From Sedimenticola_A sp040506895 (GTDB lineage Bacteria; Pseudomonadota; Gammaproteobacteria; Chromatiales; Chromatiaceae): a stretch of 64,000 bases of DNA. The translations under genes and the position numbers were made by a program. The notes under the pieces are model-generated. The model saw only the letters and a list, made by a program, of their open reading frames with translations, was not told the DNA's origin and did no database searches. Of this stretch, positions 44,948 to 53,969 are shown in pieces. The stretch lies in contig JBEVVY010000001.1 in NCBI GenBank assembly GCA_040506895.1, positions 3,766,539 through 3,830,538 on the forward strand. The letters run 5' to 3'. Each line of letters opens with the position of its first letter. Positions within the stretch are counted from its first letter, which is position 1.

Positions 44948-46162
44948 ATGAAATTACCAATTTACATGGACTATTCTGCAACCACACCGGTAGATCCTCG
45001 GGTGGCTGAGAAGATGTGCCAGTACCTTACTCCGGAAGGTATGTACGGTAATCCGGCATCACGCTCCCACCAGTTCGGATGGGATGCGGATGATGCGGTG
45101 GAGCAGGCGCGCCGTGATGTGGCTGCACTGCTCAATGCAAACCCCAAGGAGATCGTCTGGACCTCCGGTGCCACCGAATCCGACAACCTGGCGATCAAGG
45201 GTGTGGCGCACTTCTACCACAAGAAGGGCAAGCACATCATCACCAGCAAGACCGAGCACAAGGCGGTTCTTGATACCTGTCGCCAGCTCGAACGCGAGGG
45301 ATTCGAGATCACCTACCTCGATCCCGAGTCCGATGGCCTGATCGATCTGAAGAAGCTGGAAGCGGCAATGCGTGATGACACCATCCTTGTCTCCATCATG
45401 CACGTGAACAACGAGATCGGTGTGATCCAGGACGTGCAGGCGATCGGCGAGATGACCCGTGCCCGCAAGATCCTGTTCCACGTGGATGCGGCCCAGAGCG
45501 CCGGCAAGGTGCCCCTGGATATGGAGACCATGAAGATCGACCTGCTCTCCCTCTCAGCACACAAGATTTATGGCCCCAAGGGCATTGGCGCACTTTACGT
45601 CCGCCGCAAGCCCCGTGTCCGCCTGGAGGCGCAGATGCACGGTGGTGGTCACGAGCGCGGTATGCGCTCCGGGACCCTGGCCCCTCACCAGATCGTCGGT
45701 ATGGGCGAGGCCTTCCGTATAGCGAAGGAAGAGATGGCCCAGGAGAACGAGCGCGTTCTGACCCTGCGCAACCGTCTCTGGGACGGTATGAAGGACATGG
45801 AAGAGGTCTACCTCAATGGTGATCTCGAGCATCGTGTGGCCGGCAACCTGAATGTCAGTTTCGCCTATGTTGAGGGTGAATCCCTGATCATGGCGCTGAA
45901 GGACATCGCGGTCTCCTCCGGATCGGCCTGCACTTCCGCCAGTCTCGAACCGAGCTACGTATTGCGTGCATTGGGTCGTGAGGATGAACTGGCACACAGC
46001 TCCATTCGCTTCACTATCGGTCGCTTCTCCACTGAAGAGGAGATTGATTACGTGATCGACCTGGTCAGAACCCAGGTGACCCGTCTGCGTGAACTCTCAC
46101 CGCTGTGGGATATGTTCAAAGACGGCATCGATCTCAAGACTGTGCAGTGGGCTGCCCATTGA
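44948..46162 (+). CDS. iscS: Cysteine desulfurase IscS
   Basis: A 404-residue PLP enzyme, the same length as the E. coli protein. It takes sulfur from cysteine for Fe-S clusters and tRNA thiolation. PLP-binding Lys206 lies in SAHKIYGPKG, and the persulfide Cys328 lies in SSGSACTSASLEPS on a flexible loop. It should be used both by IscU in this operon and by other sulfur-transfer pathways. Confidence 0.98.
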   Translation: MKLPIYMDYSATTPVDPRVAEKMCQYLTPEGMYGNPASRSHQFGWDADDAVEQARRDVAALLNANPKEIVWTSGATESDNLAIKGVAHFYHKKGKHIITSKTEHKAVLDTCRQLEREGFEITYLDPESDGLIDLKKLEAAMRDDTILVSIMHVNNEIGVIQDVQAIGEMTRARKILFHVDAAQSAGKVPLDMETMKIDLLSLSAHKIYGPKGIGALYVRRKPRVRLEAQMHGGGHERGMRSGTLAPHQIVGMGEAFRIAKEEMAQENERVLTLRNRLWDGMKDMEEVYLNGDLEHRVAGNLNVSFAYVEGESLIMALKDIAVSSGSACTSASLEPSYVLRALGREDELAHSSIRFTIGRFSTEEEIDYVIDLVRTQVTRLRELSPLWDMFKDGIDLKTVQWAAH

Positions 46163-46218
46163 TTTTGAATTTTTACCAGTGACCATTGGCGGTCACCTGG
46201 AATCGGGAGAGTAAGATA

Positions 46219-46599
46219 ATGGCTTATAGTGACAAGGTTCTCGACCATTATGAAAATCCGCGTAACGTAGGTTCCATGGATACCGAGGACGACAGCGTCG
46301 GTACCGGTATGGTGGGTGCGCCCGCCTGTGGCGACGTGATGCGTCTGCAGATCCAGGTGAACGACGACGGTGTGATAGAAGACGCCAAGTTCAAGACCTA
46401 CGGTTGCGGTTCGGCTATTGCCTCCAGCAGCCTGCTTACCGAATGGGTGAAGGGCAAGACCCTGGAAGAGGCGCAGCAGATCAAGAACTCCGAGATTGCG
46501 GAGGAGCTGGCACTGCCACCCGTAAAGGTTCACTGTTCGGTACTGGCCGAAGATGCGATCAAAGCCGCGGTGCAGGATTACACATCGAAGCAGAAGTGA
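46219..46599 (+). CDS. iscU: Fe-S cluster scaffold IscU
   Basis: A 126-residue scaffold. The ligand cysteines are in PACGDV, YGCGSA and VHCSVL, and the HscA recognition motif LPPVK is just before the last cysteine. The ATG at 46219 (MAYSDKVLDHYENPRNVG) is the standard start. The family Asp in this position is also present in PACGDV. Confidence 0.98.
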   Translation: MAYSDKVLDHYENPRNVGSMDTEDDSVGTGMVGAPACGDVMRLQIQVNDDGVIEDAKFKTYGCGSAIASSSLLTEWVKGKTLEEAQQIKNSEIAEELALPPVKVHCSVLAEDAIKAAVQDYTSKQK

Positions 46600-46639
46600 T
46601 ACAGCGCCTGCCCGGCAGGTGTTAAGAGAGGTATAACCG

Positions 46640-46963
46640 ATGTCGATTACATTGACCGAAACTGCGGCAGACCGTGTTCTGAGCTTTATGCAAGGGCGGG
46701 GCACGGGGCTTGGTATCCGCCTGGCTGTTCGCACCTCCGGTTGCTCCGGTATGGCCTACGTGCTCGAGTTTGCCGATGAGCAGGCCGAGGACGACGTGGT
46801 TTTTGAAGACCGCGGTGTCACCGTGCTGGTGGACAAGAAGAGCCTGGTCTATCTCGATGGCACCGAGTTGGACTACGCCAAAGAGGGGCTCAACGAAGGT
46901 TTCAAGTTCAACAACCCCAACGTCAAGGACAGTTGCGGATGCGGTGAAAGCTTCACCGTTTAA
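46640..46963 (+). CDS. iscA: A-type Fe-S carrier IscA
   Basis: A 107-residue carrier with the three conserved cysteines (TSGCSGMAY, then SCGCGESF near the C-terminus). It moves clusters from IscU to apoproteins and may bind iron. It begins MSITLTETAADRVLSFM. A terminator-like hairpin follows before hscB. Confidence 0.97.
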   Translation: MSITLTETAADRVLSFMQGRGTGLGIRLAVRTSGCSGMAYVLEFADEQAEDDVVFEDRGVTVLVDKKSLVYLDGTELDYAKEGLNEGFKFNNPNVKDSCGCGESFTV

Positions 46964-46975
46964 GTTATACTTCTT

Positions 46976-47039
46976 AGGGCCTGTTAACACTAATCCGATA
47001 GGCCCTGGCTCAGGGGTCGGTGTGTCCGGACCCTTTTTT
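46976..47039 (+). terminator. Two hairpins, the second terminator-like, between iscA and hscB
   Basis: AGGGCCT (46976-46982) pairs with AGGCCCT (47000-47006). Immediately after, GGGTC and GACCC (47014-47033), with an extra GG-CC pair beside a bulge, form a stem followed by six T. The second hairpin has the form of a rho-independent terminator. It could reduce expression of hscB and later genes relative to iscRSUA. Confidence 0.55.
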
Positions 47040-47058
47040 CGTATTAAGTGCATTCAGT

Positions 47059-47604
47059 ATGCTCGATTTCTCAAAAAACTATTTCGAACTTTTCGGACTG
47101 TCTGCCGATTACATCATCGATACAGAGCAGTTGGCCGGCCGTTACCGGGAGTTGCAGAGGGTGGTTCACCCTGATCGATACGCCTCTGCCTCGGAACAGG
47201 AGCGGCGACTCTCCATGCAGGGCGCCACGCGTATCAACGAGGCGTTCGACACGCTCAAGGACCCGATATTGAGAGCCCGCTACCTGTTGTCTCTAAACGG
47301 CATCGACGTGGATGCCCAGAAAGAGACCACCCAGGATACCGCGTTCCTGATGGAGCAGCTCGAGCTCAGGGAGCAGTTGGAAGAGGCGAAACAGGCGGAA
47401 GACCCCTACGAGGTCATTACCGATCTGATGAACGGCATCAACAGGAAGATCAATACCCTGGTCGGCCAGATGGCGGTACAGTTCGAGGCTGCAACACCCG
47501 ATCAGCTCGAGCAGGCGAGGGAGATCCTGCGCAAGATGCAGTTTCTGCAGAAACTGAGATACGACGCCGAGTCCCTTGAGGCGGAACTGGACGAGGCATA
47601 CTGA
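47059..47604 (+). CDS. hscB: Fe-S assembly co-chaperone HscB
   Basis: A 181-residue J-protein. The J-domain has the HPD motif (RVVHPDRYASASEQE), and the C-terminal three-helix domain that binds IscU begins around MEQLELREQLEEA. The frame is open upstream, but the ATG at 47059 (MLDFSKNYFELFGL) fits the family. No strong ribosome site precedes it, in contrast to the other isc genes. Confidence 0.96.
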   Translation: MLDFSKNYFELFGLSADYIIDTEQLAGRYRELQRVVHPDRYASASEQERRLSMQGATRINEAFDTLKDPILRARYLLSLNGIDVDAQKETTQDTAFLMEQLELREQLEEAKQAEDPYEVITDLMNGINRKINTLVGQMAVQFEAATPDQLEQAREILRKMQFLQKLRYDAESLEAELDEAY

Positions 47605-47618
47605 GGAATACCTGACCC

Positions 47619-49490
47619 ATGGCACTGTTACAGCTATCCGAGCCCGGCCAATCCGCTGCACCTCACCAGCATCGCCTGGCGGCAGGCATTGACCTGGGTA
47701 CCACCAATTCCCTGGTGGCCAGCGTCAGAAGCGGCAAGGCCGAGACCCTGCCGGACGAGCAGGGGAGACATATTCTCCCTTCCGTGGTCCGCTATACCGC
47801 TGACGGTGTCGTGGTGGGGTACGAGGCCAAGGCCGAGGCGATCAGTGATCCCCTCAACACCATTGCGTCGGTCAAACGCCTGCTGGGCAGGGGTGTCGAT
47901 GATGTGAAGTCACTCGGTACCCGGCTGCCCTATGAATTCCACCAGGCAGAGAGTGCTGTTCCGCGCATTCAAACCGTGGGGGGCGACGTCAGCCCGATTG
48001 AAGTCTCCGCGGAGATCCTGAAAAACCTGGTACATCGGGCAGAGGAGACCCTTGGTGGTGATCTCCAGGGTGTGGTGATCACCGTGCCCGCCTATTTCGA
48101 CGATGCCCAGCGCCAGGCCACCAAGGATGCGGCCAAGTTGGCCGGGCTGAACGTACTGCGCCTGCTCAATGAGCCCACCGCAGCTGCCGTCGCCTATGGC
48201 CTGGATAGCGGCTCAGATGGTATTCACGCCATTTACGATCTGGGTGGCGGTACCTTCGATATATCCATTCTGCGGTTACACCGCGGTGTCTTCGAGGTGC
48301 TCTCCACCGGCGGTGATTCCGCACTGGGTGGTGATGATCTTGACCGTGTGGTCGCCGAATGGATCATGGAGCAGGCGGGTATCGACGATGATGCCGACCA
48401 CGCGATGCTTCGTCGCCTGATGCGTGATGCCTGTGCAGCCAAGGAGGCCCTGACCGAAAGCGATAGCACACAGATCAGGCTCGAACTGGTTGATGGGAGC
48501 CACTGGGAGGGTGAACTCACTCGTGAGCAGTTCAACAGCCTGGTGGATCCACTGATCAAAAAGACCCTCGTGCCTTGCCGGCGTGCCCTGCGCGATGCCG
48601 GCCTGAGCGCGGAGGATGTTGAAGACGTCGTGATGGTGGGTGGCTCGACCCGCGTGCCCCGGGTACGTGAACTGGTGGGTGGTTTCTTCTCCACCGACCC
48701 CCTGGTCAGCATCGATCCGGACCGTGTGGTGGCCATCGGTGCCGCACTCCAGGCCGATATCCTTGCGGGCAACAAGCCCGAGGATGAGATGTTGCTGCTG
48801 GACGTGAATCCGCTCTCACTCGGGATCGAAACCATGGGTGGCCTGGTCGAGAAGATCATCCCTCGCAACACCACTATCCCCGTGGCGCGTGCCCAGGAGT
48901 TCACCACCTTCAAGGATGGTCAGACCGCCATGGCGGTACACGTGCTTCAGGGTGAACGTGAACTGGTCTCCGACAGCCGTTCGCTGGCACGTTTTGAGCT
49001 GCGGGGCATTCCTCCGATGGTGGCCGGTGCGGCGCGCATCCGTGTTACCTTCTCCGTGGATGCGGATGGCCTGCTGAGCGTCGAAGCCGAGGAGCAGAGC
49101 AGTGGTGTGAAGGCGAGTATCGAGGTGAAACCCTCCTATGGCCTGACCGATTCCGAGATCGAGACCATGCTTCGCGACTCCATCGAGCACGCCGAGGACG
49201 ATATGGAGGCGCGCCGCCTGAGAGAGCAGCAGGTGGAGGCGGATCGTGTCATTGAGGCGCTGCAGGCTGCCCTTGCAGAGGATGGCGATGCGTTGCTGAA
49301 CGAGACGGAACGCGGTTCAGTGGAGGCGGCACTGGAGCAGCTGGTTGCAGTCTCCCGCAGTGATAATCATGGCGAGATCAAGCAGGGTATCGAGGCGCTG
49401 GAAAAAGCTTGCGAGTTCTATGTCGAACGACGCATGAACGCCAGTGTCAAAAATGCCATGTCTGGCCACAGTGTCGACGAGTTTGAATAG
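47619..49490 (+). CDS. hscA: Fe-S assembly chaperone HscA
   Basis: A 623-residue DnaK-type chaperone. ATPase motifs are AGIDLGTTNSLVAS, the AIYDLGGGTFDISIL segment and VMVGGSTRVPRVREL. The substrate-binding domain follows linker LLLLDVNPLSLGIETMGG. It acts with HscB on the LPPVK motif of IscU. Length is normal for HscA. Confidence 0.97.
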   Translation: MALLQLSEPGQSAAPHQHRLAAGIDLGTTNSLVASVRSGKAETLPDEQGRHILPSVVRYTADGVVVGYEAKAEAISDPLNTIASVKRLLGRGVDDVKSLGTRLPYEFHQAESAVPRIQTVGGDVSPIEVSAEILKNLVHRAEETLGGDLQGVVITVPAYFDDAQRQATKDAAKLAGLNVLRLLNEPTAAAVAYGLDSGSDGIHAIYDLGGGTFDISILRLHRGVFEVLSTGGDSALGGDDLDRVVAEWIMEQAGIDDDADHAMLRRLMRDACAAKEALTESDSTQIRLELVDGSHWEGELTREQFNSLVDPLIKKTLVPCRRALRDAGLSAEDVEDVVMVGGSTRVPRVRELVGGFFSTDPLVSIDPDRVVAIGAALQADILAGNKPEDEMLLLDVNPLSLGIETMGGLVEKIIPRNTTIPVARAQEFTTFKDGQTAMAVHVLQGERELVSDSRSLARFELRGIPPMVAGAARIRVTFSVDADGLLSVEAEEQSSGVKASIEVKPSYGLTDSEIETMLRDSIEHAEDDMEARRLREQQVEADRVIEALQAALAEDGDALLNETERGSVEAALEQLVAVSRSDNHGEIKQGIEALEKACEFYVERRMNASVKNAMSGHSVDEFE

Positions 49491-49521
49491 AGTTTACAGG
49501 CTATATGCCGGAAGCAGTGTT

Positions 49522-49860
49522 ATGACACAGATAATTTTCCTACCCCATGAAGAGATTTGCCCGGAAGGGATGGTGATCGAGGTCGAACCCGGTATCACTA
49601 TCTGCGATGCAGCCCTTCAGCATGGCATCGAGATCGAGCACGCCTGTGAGAAATCCTGCGCCTGCACCACCTGTCACGTCATCGTTCGGGAAGGTTTCGA
49701 TTCGATGGAAGAGGCCGAGGAAGACGAAGAGGACATGCTGGACAAGGCCTGGGGCCTGGAACCGGAATCCCGTCTCAGCTGCCAGGCAGTGGTTGGGGAT
49801 GAGGACCTGGTTGTTGAGATTCCGAAGTACACCATCAACATGGTGTCAGAGCATCACTGA
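49522..49860 (+). CDS. fdx: Isc-type 2Fe-2S ferredoxin
   Basis: A 112-residue adrenodoxin-like ferredoxin with cluster ligands in CEKSCACTTC and a later Cys in SRLSCQAVV. It donates electrons for cluster assembly by IscS and IscU. The ATG at 49522 begins MTQIIFLPHEEICPEG. The longer frame from 49444 overlaps hscA and is not preferred. Confidence 0.96.
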   Translation: MTQIIFLPHEEICPEGMVIEVEPGITICDAALQHGIEIEHACEKSCACTTCHVIVREGFDSMEEAEEDEEDMLDKAWGLEPESRLSCQAVVGDEDLVVEIPKYTINMVSEHH

Positions 49861-49886
49861 CTCGTCACTGTAAGGAGGAGTGTGAC

Positions 49887-50087
49887 ATGGGGCTTAAATG
49901 GATCGATACGCTGGATATCGCAATCGAGCTGGATGAGACTTACCCTGATGTGGATCCCAGCACGGTCAATTTCGTCGACCTGCGCAACTGGGTGATGGGA
50001 CTTCCCGAGTTTGATGATGATCCGGAACACTCCGGTGAGAAGATTCTCGAGGCGATTCAGATGGCCTGGATCGATGAACGGGACTAG
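49887..50087 (+). CDS. iscX: Fe-S assembly regulator IscX
   Basis: A 66-residue acidic protein that binds IscS and modulates desulfurase activity. It begins MGLKWIDTLDIAIELDETYPDVDP and ends MAWIDERD. A strong ribosome site (AAGGAGG) precedes the ATG by about ten bases. Last gene of the operon. No clear rho-independent terminator was found in the 196 bases that follow. Confidence 0.96.
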   Translation: MGLKWIDTLDIAIELDETYPDVDPSTVNFVDLRNWVMGLPEFDDDPEHSGEKILEAIQMAWIDERD

Positions 50088-50283
50088 AAAGCAACTTCCC
50101 ATCTCCTCTGTTTAGTTAGCCCTGATCTGCACTACCAGGGCAGCGAACCACCCGGTGCGCTTCTACGGTAATCTGCAGAGATAAAAAATCGAATAATTCT
50201 CAAGAGAGTGTCTGTGGGTGAGAATCTGCATCCATTTGTCGTATGATCCTGTATAACGGTTCAGTAAACTCGGTGTACAGGGT

Positions 50284-51186
50284 ATGAGGTATTCAGGGCA
50301 ACAGTCGTCAGCACTATTTCGCATTCGCGTTTTCACAACCGTTCTCAGCGTTCTCCTGCTGGTGCTCTCATTCGGGGCTGCCGGTGAATCTGCGTCAACC
50401 GGAAACCGACAACCCCTGGTTTTCGGGGTCTATACCCATATCCGTTCCACAGAGATGTACAAGAAGATGTCGCCCCTGCTGCGCTATCTTCGCCAGGACC
50501 TGGCTGCCAGGGGATTCGATGTGGATCTTCAGATGAAGATCTACCCCTCCTACGAGAGTGCAATCGATGCATTGTCCCGGGGGGAGATTGATTTCTCGCG
50601 CTTCGGACCTGTCAGCTATGTGCTGGCAAAAGAGAAGAATCCGGGCCTGCAACTGCTCGTCATGGAGAGCAATAATGGCAGCAAGCGCTTCAACGGTGTG
50701 ATCTCCGTACCCAAAAATTCACCCATCAATTCACTTGAGGAGCTTCGGGGAAAGCGTGTCGCTTTCGGTGCCAGGCGTTCGACAACGGGGCGTTATCTTG
50801 CCCAGTCGGCGATGGTTCAGGCGGGTATCCTCGCCAGGGATCTTGCTGACCATACCTATCTCGGCCGGCACGACAAGGTGGCCTTTGCCGTGGCGTCGGG
50901 TCAATACGATGCCGGTGCCACCAACGAGAATACCTTCTACAAGTATGCCGATAGCAAGGGATTGAAAAAGGTAGCCGAGTTTCCCTGTGTCACCAAGCCG
51001 TGGATTGCACGGGAGGGCATGGATTTCAACCTGTTCCATGGCCTGCGGGAGAGTCTGCTTGCCCTGAAGGACAAGGCGGTTCTGAAAACTATCAAGCGGA
51101 ATGGATTCCTACCCGCCGAAGACGGGGATTATGACCTTATCAGGGAAGGGATCGATGCTGCGGGGGATTTCGGTAGCGATCAATGA
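50284..51186 (+). CDS. PhnD-like periplasmic substrate-binding protein
   Basis: A 300-residue protein with a signal peptide (about residues 1-39, no lipobox) and a PhnD-type binding fold (LVFGVYTHIRSTEMYKKMSPLLRYL, then DFSRFGPVSYVLAKE, RGKRVAFGARRSTTGRYLAQ). Transport genes are absent. It overlaps the next gene, a membrane hybrid kinase, by four bases. The pair therefore probably works as a periplasmic sensor input rather than a transporter. Ligand unknown; phosphonate- or phosphite-like oxyanions are the known family ligands. Confidence 0.88.
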   Translation: MRYSGQQSSALFRIRVFTTVLSVLLLVLSFGAAGESASTGNRQPLVFGVYTHIRSTEMYKKMSPLLRYLRQDLAARGFDVDLQMKIYPSYESAIDALSRGEIDFSRFGPVSYVLAKEKNPGLQLLVMESNNGSKRFNGVISVPKNSPINSLEELRGKRVAFGARRSTTGRYLAQSAMVQAGILARDLADHTYLGRHDKVAFAVASGQYDAGATNENTFYKYADSKGLKKVAEFPCVTKPWIAREGMDFNLFHGLRESLLALKDKAVLKTIKRNGFLPAEDGDYDLIREGIDAAGDFGSDQ

Positions 51187-53888
51187 GTCTCTCATTTCGT
51201 ATCATCACGATCATTCTGATCATACTCACCGTGGTGCTCGCGGGCTTCGGTTGGCTTTCCATACATGATGAGCGCAAGACCCTGCGCGGACTGCTGGACA
51301 AGCAGGGCAGGGATATCAGCCAGGCGATTGCCCATTTCAGCATCGAGATGCTGTTGATCGAGGATTACCCGGTGCTGGAGACGGTGCTGGGGAATATCGT
51401 TGAGAACAGTGAGAACATTCTCTCTGTCTCGGTCCATCATGATGAGAAACTCGTTGCGCAGTATAAGAAAACTGCGAACGCAGACGGCAAGTCGTTCAGA
51501 TCTGATATCGTGTTCAATCCTGGAGAGGGTGAGCAGGGCACCAACCTGGGTTGGGTGGTCGTCACTCTTTCGGAGGCTGGAAACCGGAAGATCATCTCCC
51601 AGCGCATCATGGAACTGGAGATCTTTTTTGCCATCGCCTTCGTCGTGCTTATGCTCTCGTTGGGTTTCGTTATCAGGAGGGCCGTTCTCTCCAGGCTGGA
51701 GCAGCTTACCCGGACTGCCGAAGAGATTACCTCTGACCAGATATTGAGACGTGATGCCTTTCGATCCGCTTCGGGACAGCAGCGGCTTGCAGATCGAGAG
51801 CGTCAATCCTCAGTGTCGGTGCATGATCATGACGAGATCGATCGCCTGGCGGAGAGTCTTGAGCTGATGAACCAGGCGGTCAGAGACAAGGAGCGGCTGC
51901 TCAAGGAGCATAGTCTCAATCTCGAGCGGGAGGTTGCAGCCCGCACCCGGGAGCTACGGATTGAGAAAGACAAGGCCGAATCTTCAGACCGGGCAAAGAG
52001 CATGTTTCTGGCCAACATGAGCCACGAGATCAGAACGCCCATGAACGGTGTTGTCGGGTTCACCCGTTTGCTCTCGCGCACCCCCCTCAACCAGGACCAG
52101 GCAGAGTACGTACATACCATCGAGCTTTCCATTGAGAGCCTGCGTGTGATCATCGACGATATTCTGGACTACTCGAAGATCGAGGCGGGCCGGCTGGAAC
52201 TGCAGTCCCAGCCGTTCGATCTACTGGACGTGGTAGATGAAGCCGTGGCTTTATGGGCCCCTCACGCCTTTGGTAAAGGTGTGGATCTTTATCACGCCCT
52301 TCATTCCGATATCGAAACCGCGTTGCGGGGCGATCCGGTACGTATCCGGCAGGTTCTCAACAACCTCATCTCAAACGCGATCAAGTTTACCGACCAGGGG
52401 CGTGTCGCCATCTGGGTCGAACCGGATGAGAACATCCCTGATCAGCTCTGCTTCACTGTGGATGACACCGGTATTGGCATTGACCTGAAGAGTCATGGCC
52501 AGTTGTTCGATGCATTCACCCAAGTGGATGCAACGATGTCACGGCGTCACGGGGGCAGCGGACTGGGGCTTGCGATCTCCAAGCAGTTGATCGAACGCAT
52601 GGGTGGACATATCGGCGTCAACAGCAGCCCCAACAAGGGGGCCAGGTTCTGGTTCAATCTAAGACTCAAGCGCCAGGACCCGGTTCCGGAACGATCGGGC
52701 GAAGCAGTCCTGGCTGGCAAGAGTGTGTTGTTGTGTGATGGGGATGAAACCTGGCGTCGCTCAATGCGCCATACATTGAAGCGCATGGGCCTGGATGTTA
52801 CAGAGAACGAAGTGATGTCCGTGGATAGTTGTCCTGCCACCAGAGATCACGAAGCGTTCGATCTTGTACTTATGTCCTCCACGGGCAATGGGGATGATGA
52901 GCGGTTGACACGCCGGGTCAACTGCTGCCTTGGCAGCGTCAAGGCGCCGGTGGTTGTTTTTGCCTGTAATCCCGAGTCCGTTCGTTTCACCGAGCATGAG
53001 TTTCTGTCGCCTGTGCGAGTATTGTCGAAGGCGATCGGATATTTCAACCTGGAGAAGGCCCTTGCAGGCTTGTTCGTTGCTCCCGGTGCCCACGACGAGG
53101 TTCAACAGGCAGTGTCACGTACCCATCACCAGCCCGAGTCCGAACTCCAGGGTTTGAAGATGCTGGTGGTCGATGACAATCCGATTAATCTGTTGTTGAG
53201 TAAAACATTACTGGTGGAGTATGGCGCGGAGGTGTTGGAGGTGGAAAGTGGCGAAGAGGCCGTTGCACTTGCCAGGCGGGAAGCCTTCGACCTGATCTTC
53301 ATGGATATCCAGATGCCGGGCATGAACGGGGTGGAGGCGACCCAGCTTATCAGGGCTGATGAAGAGGGCCGCAAGCGTACACCGATAATAGCGATGACCG
53401 CCCATGCGCTTCCCTCAGAACATGAGTTTTTCCTGAGCCAGGGGCTTGATGACTGTGTCAGCAAACCCATTGATGAGGAGTTGCTGGTCAGCACCGTGAA
53501 GCACTGGACAGGGGACATGACGGCTCGCCCGCCCCGCAAGGAGCAGGTTCAGAGCGATAATGTGATGATCTATGACCGGGACGCTGCCGTGGAGCGTGCA
53601 GCCGGTAGGCCCGAGGTGGCTGATCAACTATTTCAAATGCTGCTTGGCATGCTGTCTGATCTCAGGGTCGAGATGGAAGATGCGTTGCTGCAGGATGACC
53701 GTGATAAGTTACGGGAGATTGGCCACACCCTGCGCGGTGCCGCGGGCGATTGTTGTGCCAATGCACTGATTAGCGCAACCCGCCAATTGAGCGAGGCACT
53801 GAATAGTGGTGATGAAGGTGAATTGCAGACTGCAGTTCACCTGGTGATCAGGGAGATGGATCAGCTGGGCGCCCTTGAAACAGGCTAA
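51183..53888 (+). CDS. Hybrid sensor histidine kinase, HisKA-HATPase-REC-REC-HPt
   Basis: A 901-residue membrane kinase. An N-terminal helix, a periplasmic segment of about 110 residues, a second helix and a HAMP-like linker with coiled coil are followed by HisKA with His281 (MSHEIRTPMNG), then HATPase (NLISNAIKFTD, DDTGIGID). A degenerate receiver domain comes next (VLLCDGDETWRRSMR); its phosphoacceptor position has no Asp (LVLMSSTG). A second receiver has Asp708 in FMDIQMPGMNG, and a C-terminal HPt has His848 (IGHTLRGAAG). It resembles BarA-type phosphorelay kinases. Translational coupling to the PhnD-like protein suggests that this protein is its input. No separate response regulator is adjacent. 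Confidence 0.92.
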   Translation: MSLSFRIITIILIILTVVLAGFGWLSIHDERKTLRGLLDKQGRDISQAIAHFSIEMLLIEDYPVLETVLGNIVENSENILSVSVHHDEKLVAQYKKTANADGKSFRSDIVFNPGEGEQGTNLGWVVVTLSEAGNRKIISQRIMELEIFFAIAFVVLMLSLGFVIRRAVLSRLEQLTRTAEEITSDQILRRDAFRSASGQQRLADRERQSSVSVHDHDEIDRLAESLELMNQAVRDKERLLKEHSLNLEREVAARTRELRIEKDKAESSDRAKSMFLANMSHEIRTPMNGVVGFTRLLSRTPLNQDQAEYVHTIELSIESLRVIIDDILDYSKIEAGRLELQSQPFDLLDVVDEAVALWAPHAFGKGVDLYHALHSDIETALRGDPVRIRQVLNNLISNAIKFTDQGRVAIWVEPDENIPDQLCFTVDDTGIGIDLKSHGQLFDAFTQVDATMSRRHGGSGLGLAISKQLIERMGGHIGVNSSPNKGARFWFNLRLKRQDPVPERSGEAVLAGKSVLLCDGDETWRRSMRHTLKRMGLDVTENEVMSVDSCPATRDHEAFDLVLMSSTGNGDDERLTRRVNCCLGSVKAPVVVFACNPESVRFTEHEFLSPVRVLSKAIGYFNLEKALAGLFVAPGAHDEVQQAVSRTHHQPESELQGLKMLVVDDNPINLLLSKTLLVEYGAEVLEVESGEEAVALARREAFDLIFMDIQMPGMNGVEATQLIRADEEGRKRTPIIAMTAHALPSEHEFFLSQGLDDCVSKPIDEELLVSTVKHWTGDMTARPPRKEQVQSDNVMIYDRDAAVERAAGRPEVADQLFQMLLGMLSDLRVEMEDALLQDDRDKLREIGHTLRGAAGDCCANALISATRQLSEALNSGDEGELQTAVHLVIREMDQLGALETG

Positions 53889-53969
53889 GACCTTGGACAA
53901 CGGGGAGCGTATTTGAAAGAATTGTCCCCAAGGCCTCCCGTAGAAGGAGGAATGACATAAGGATTCTCG

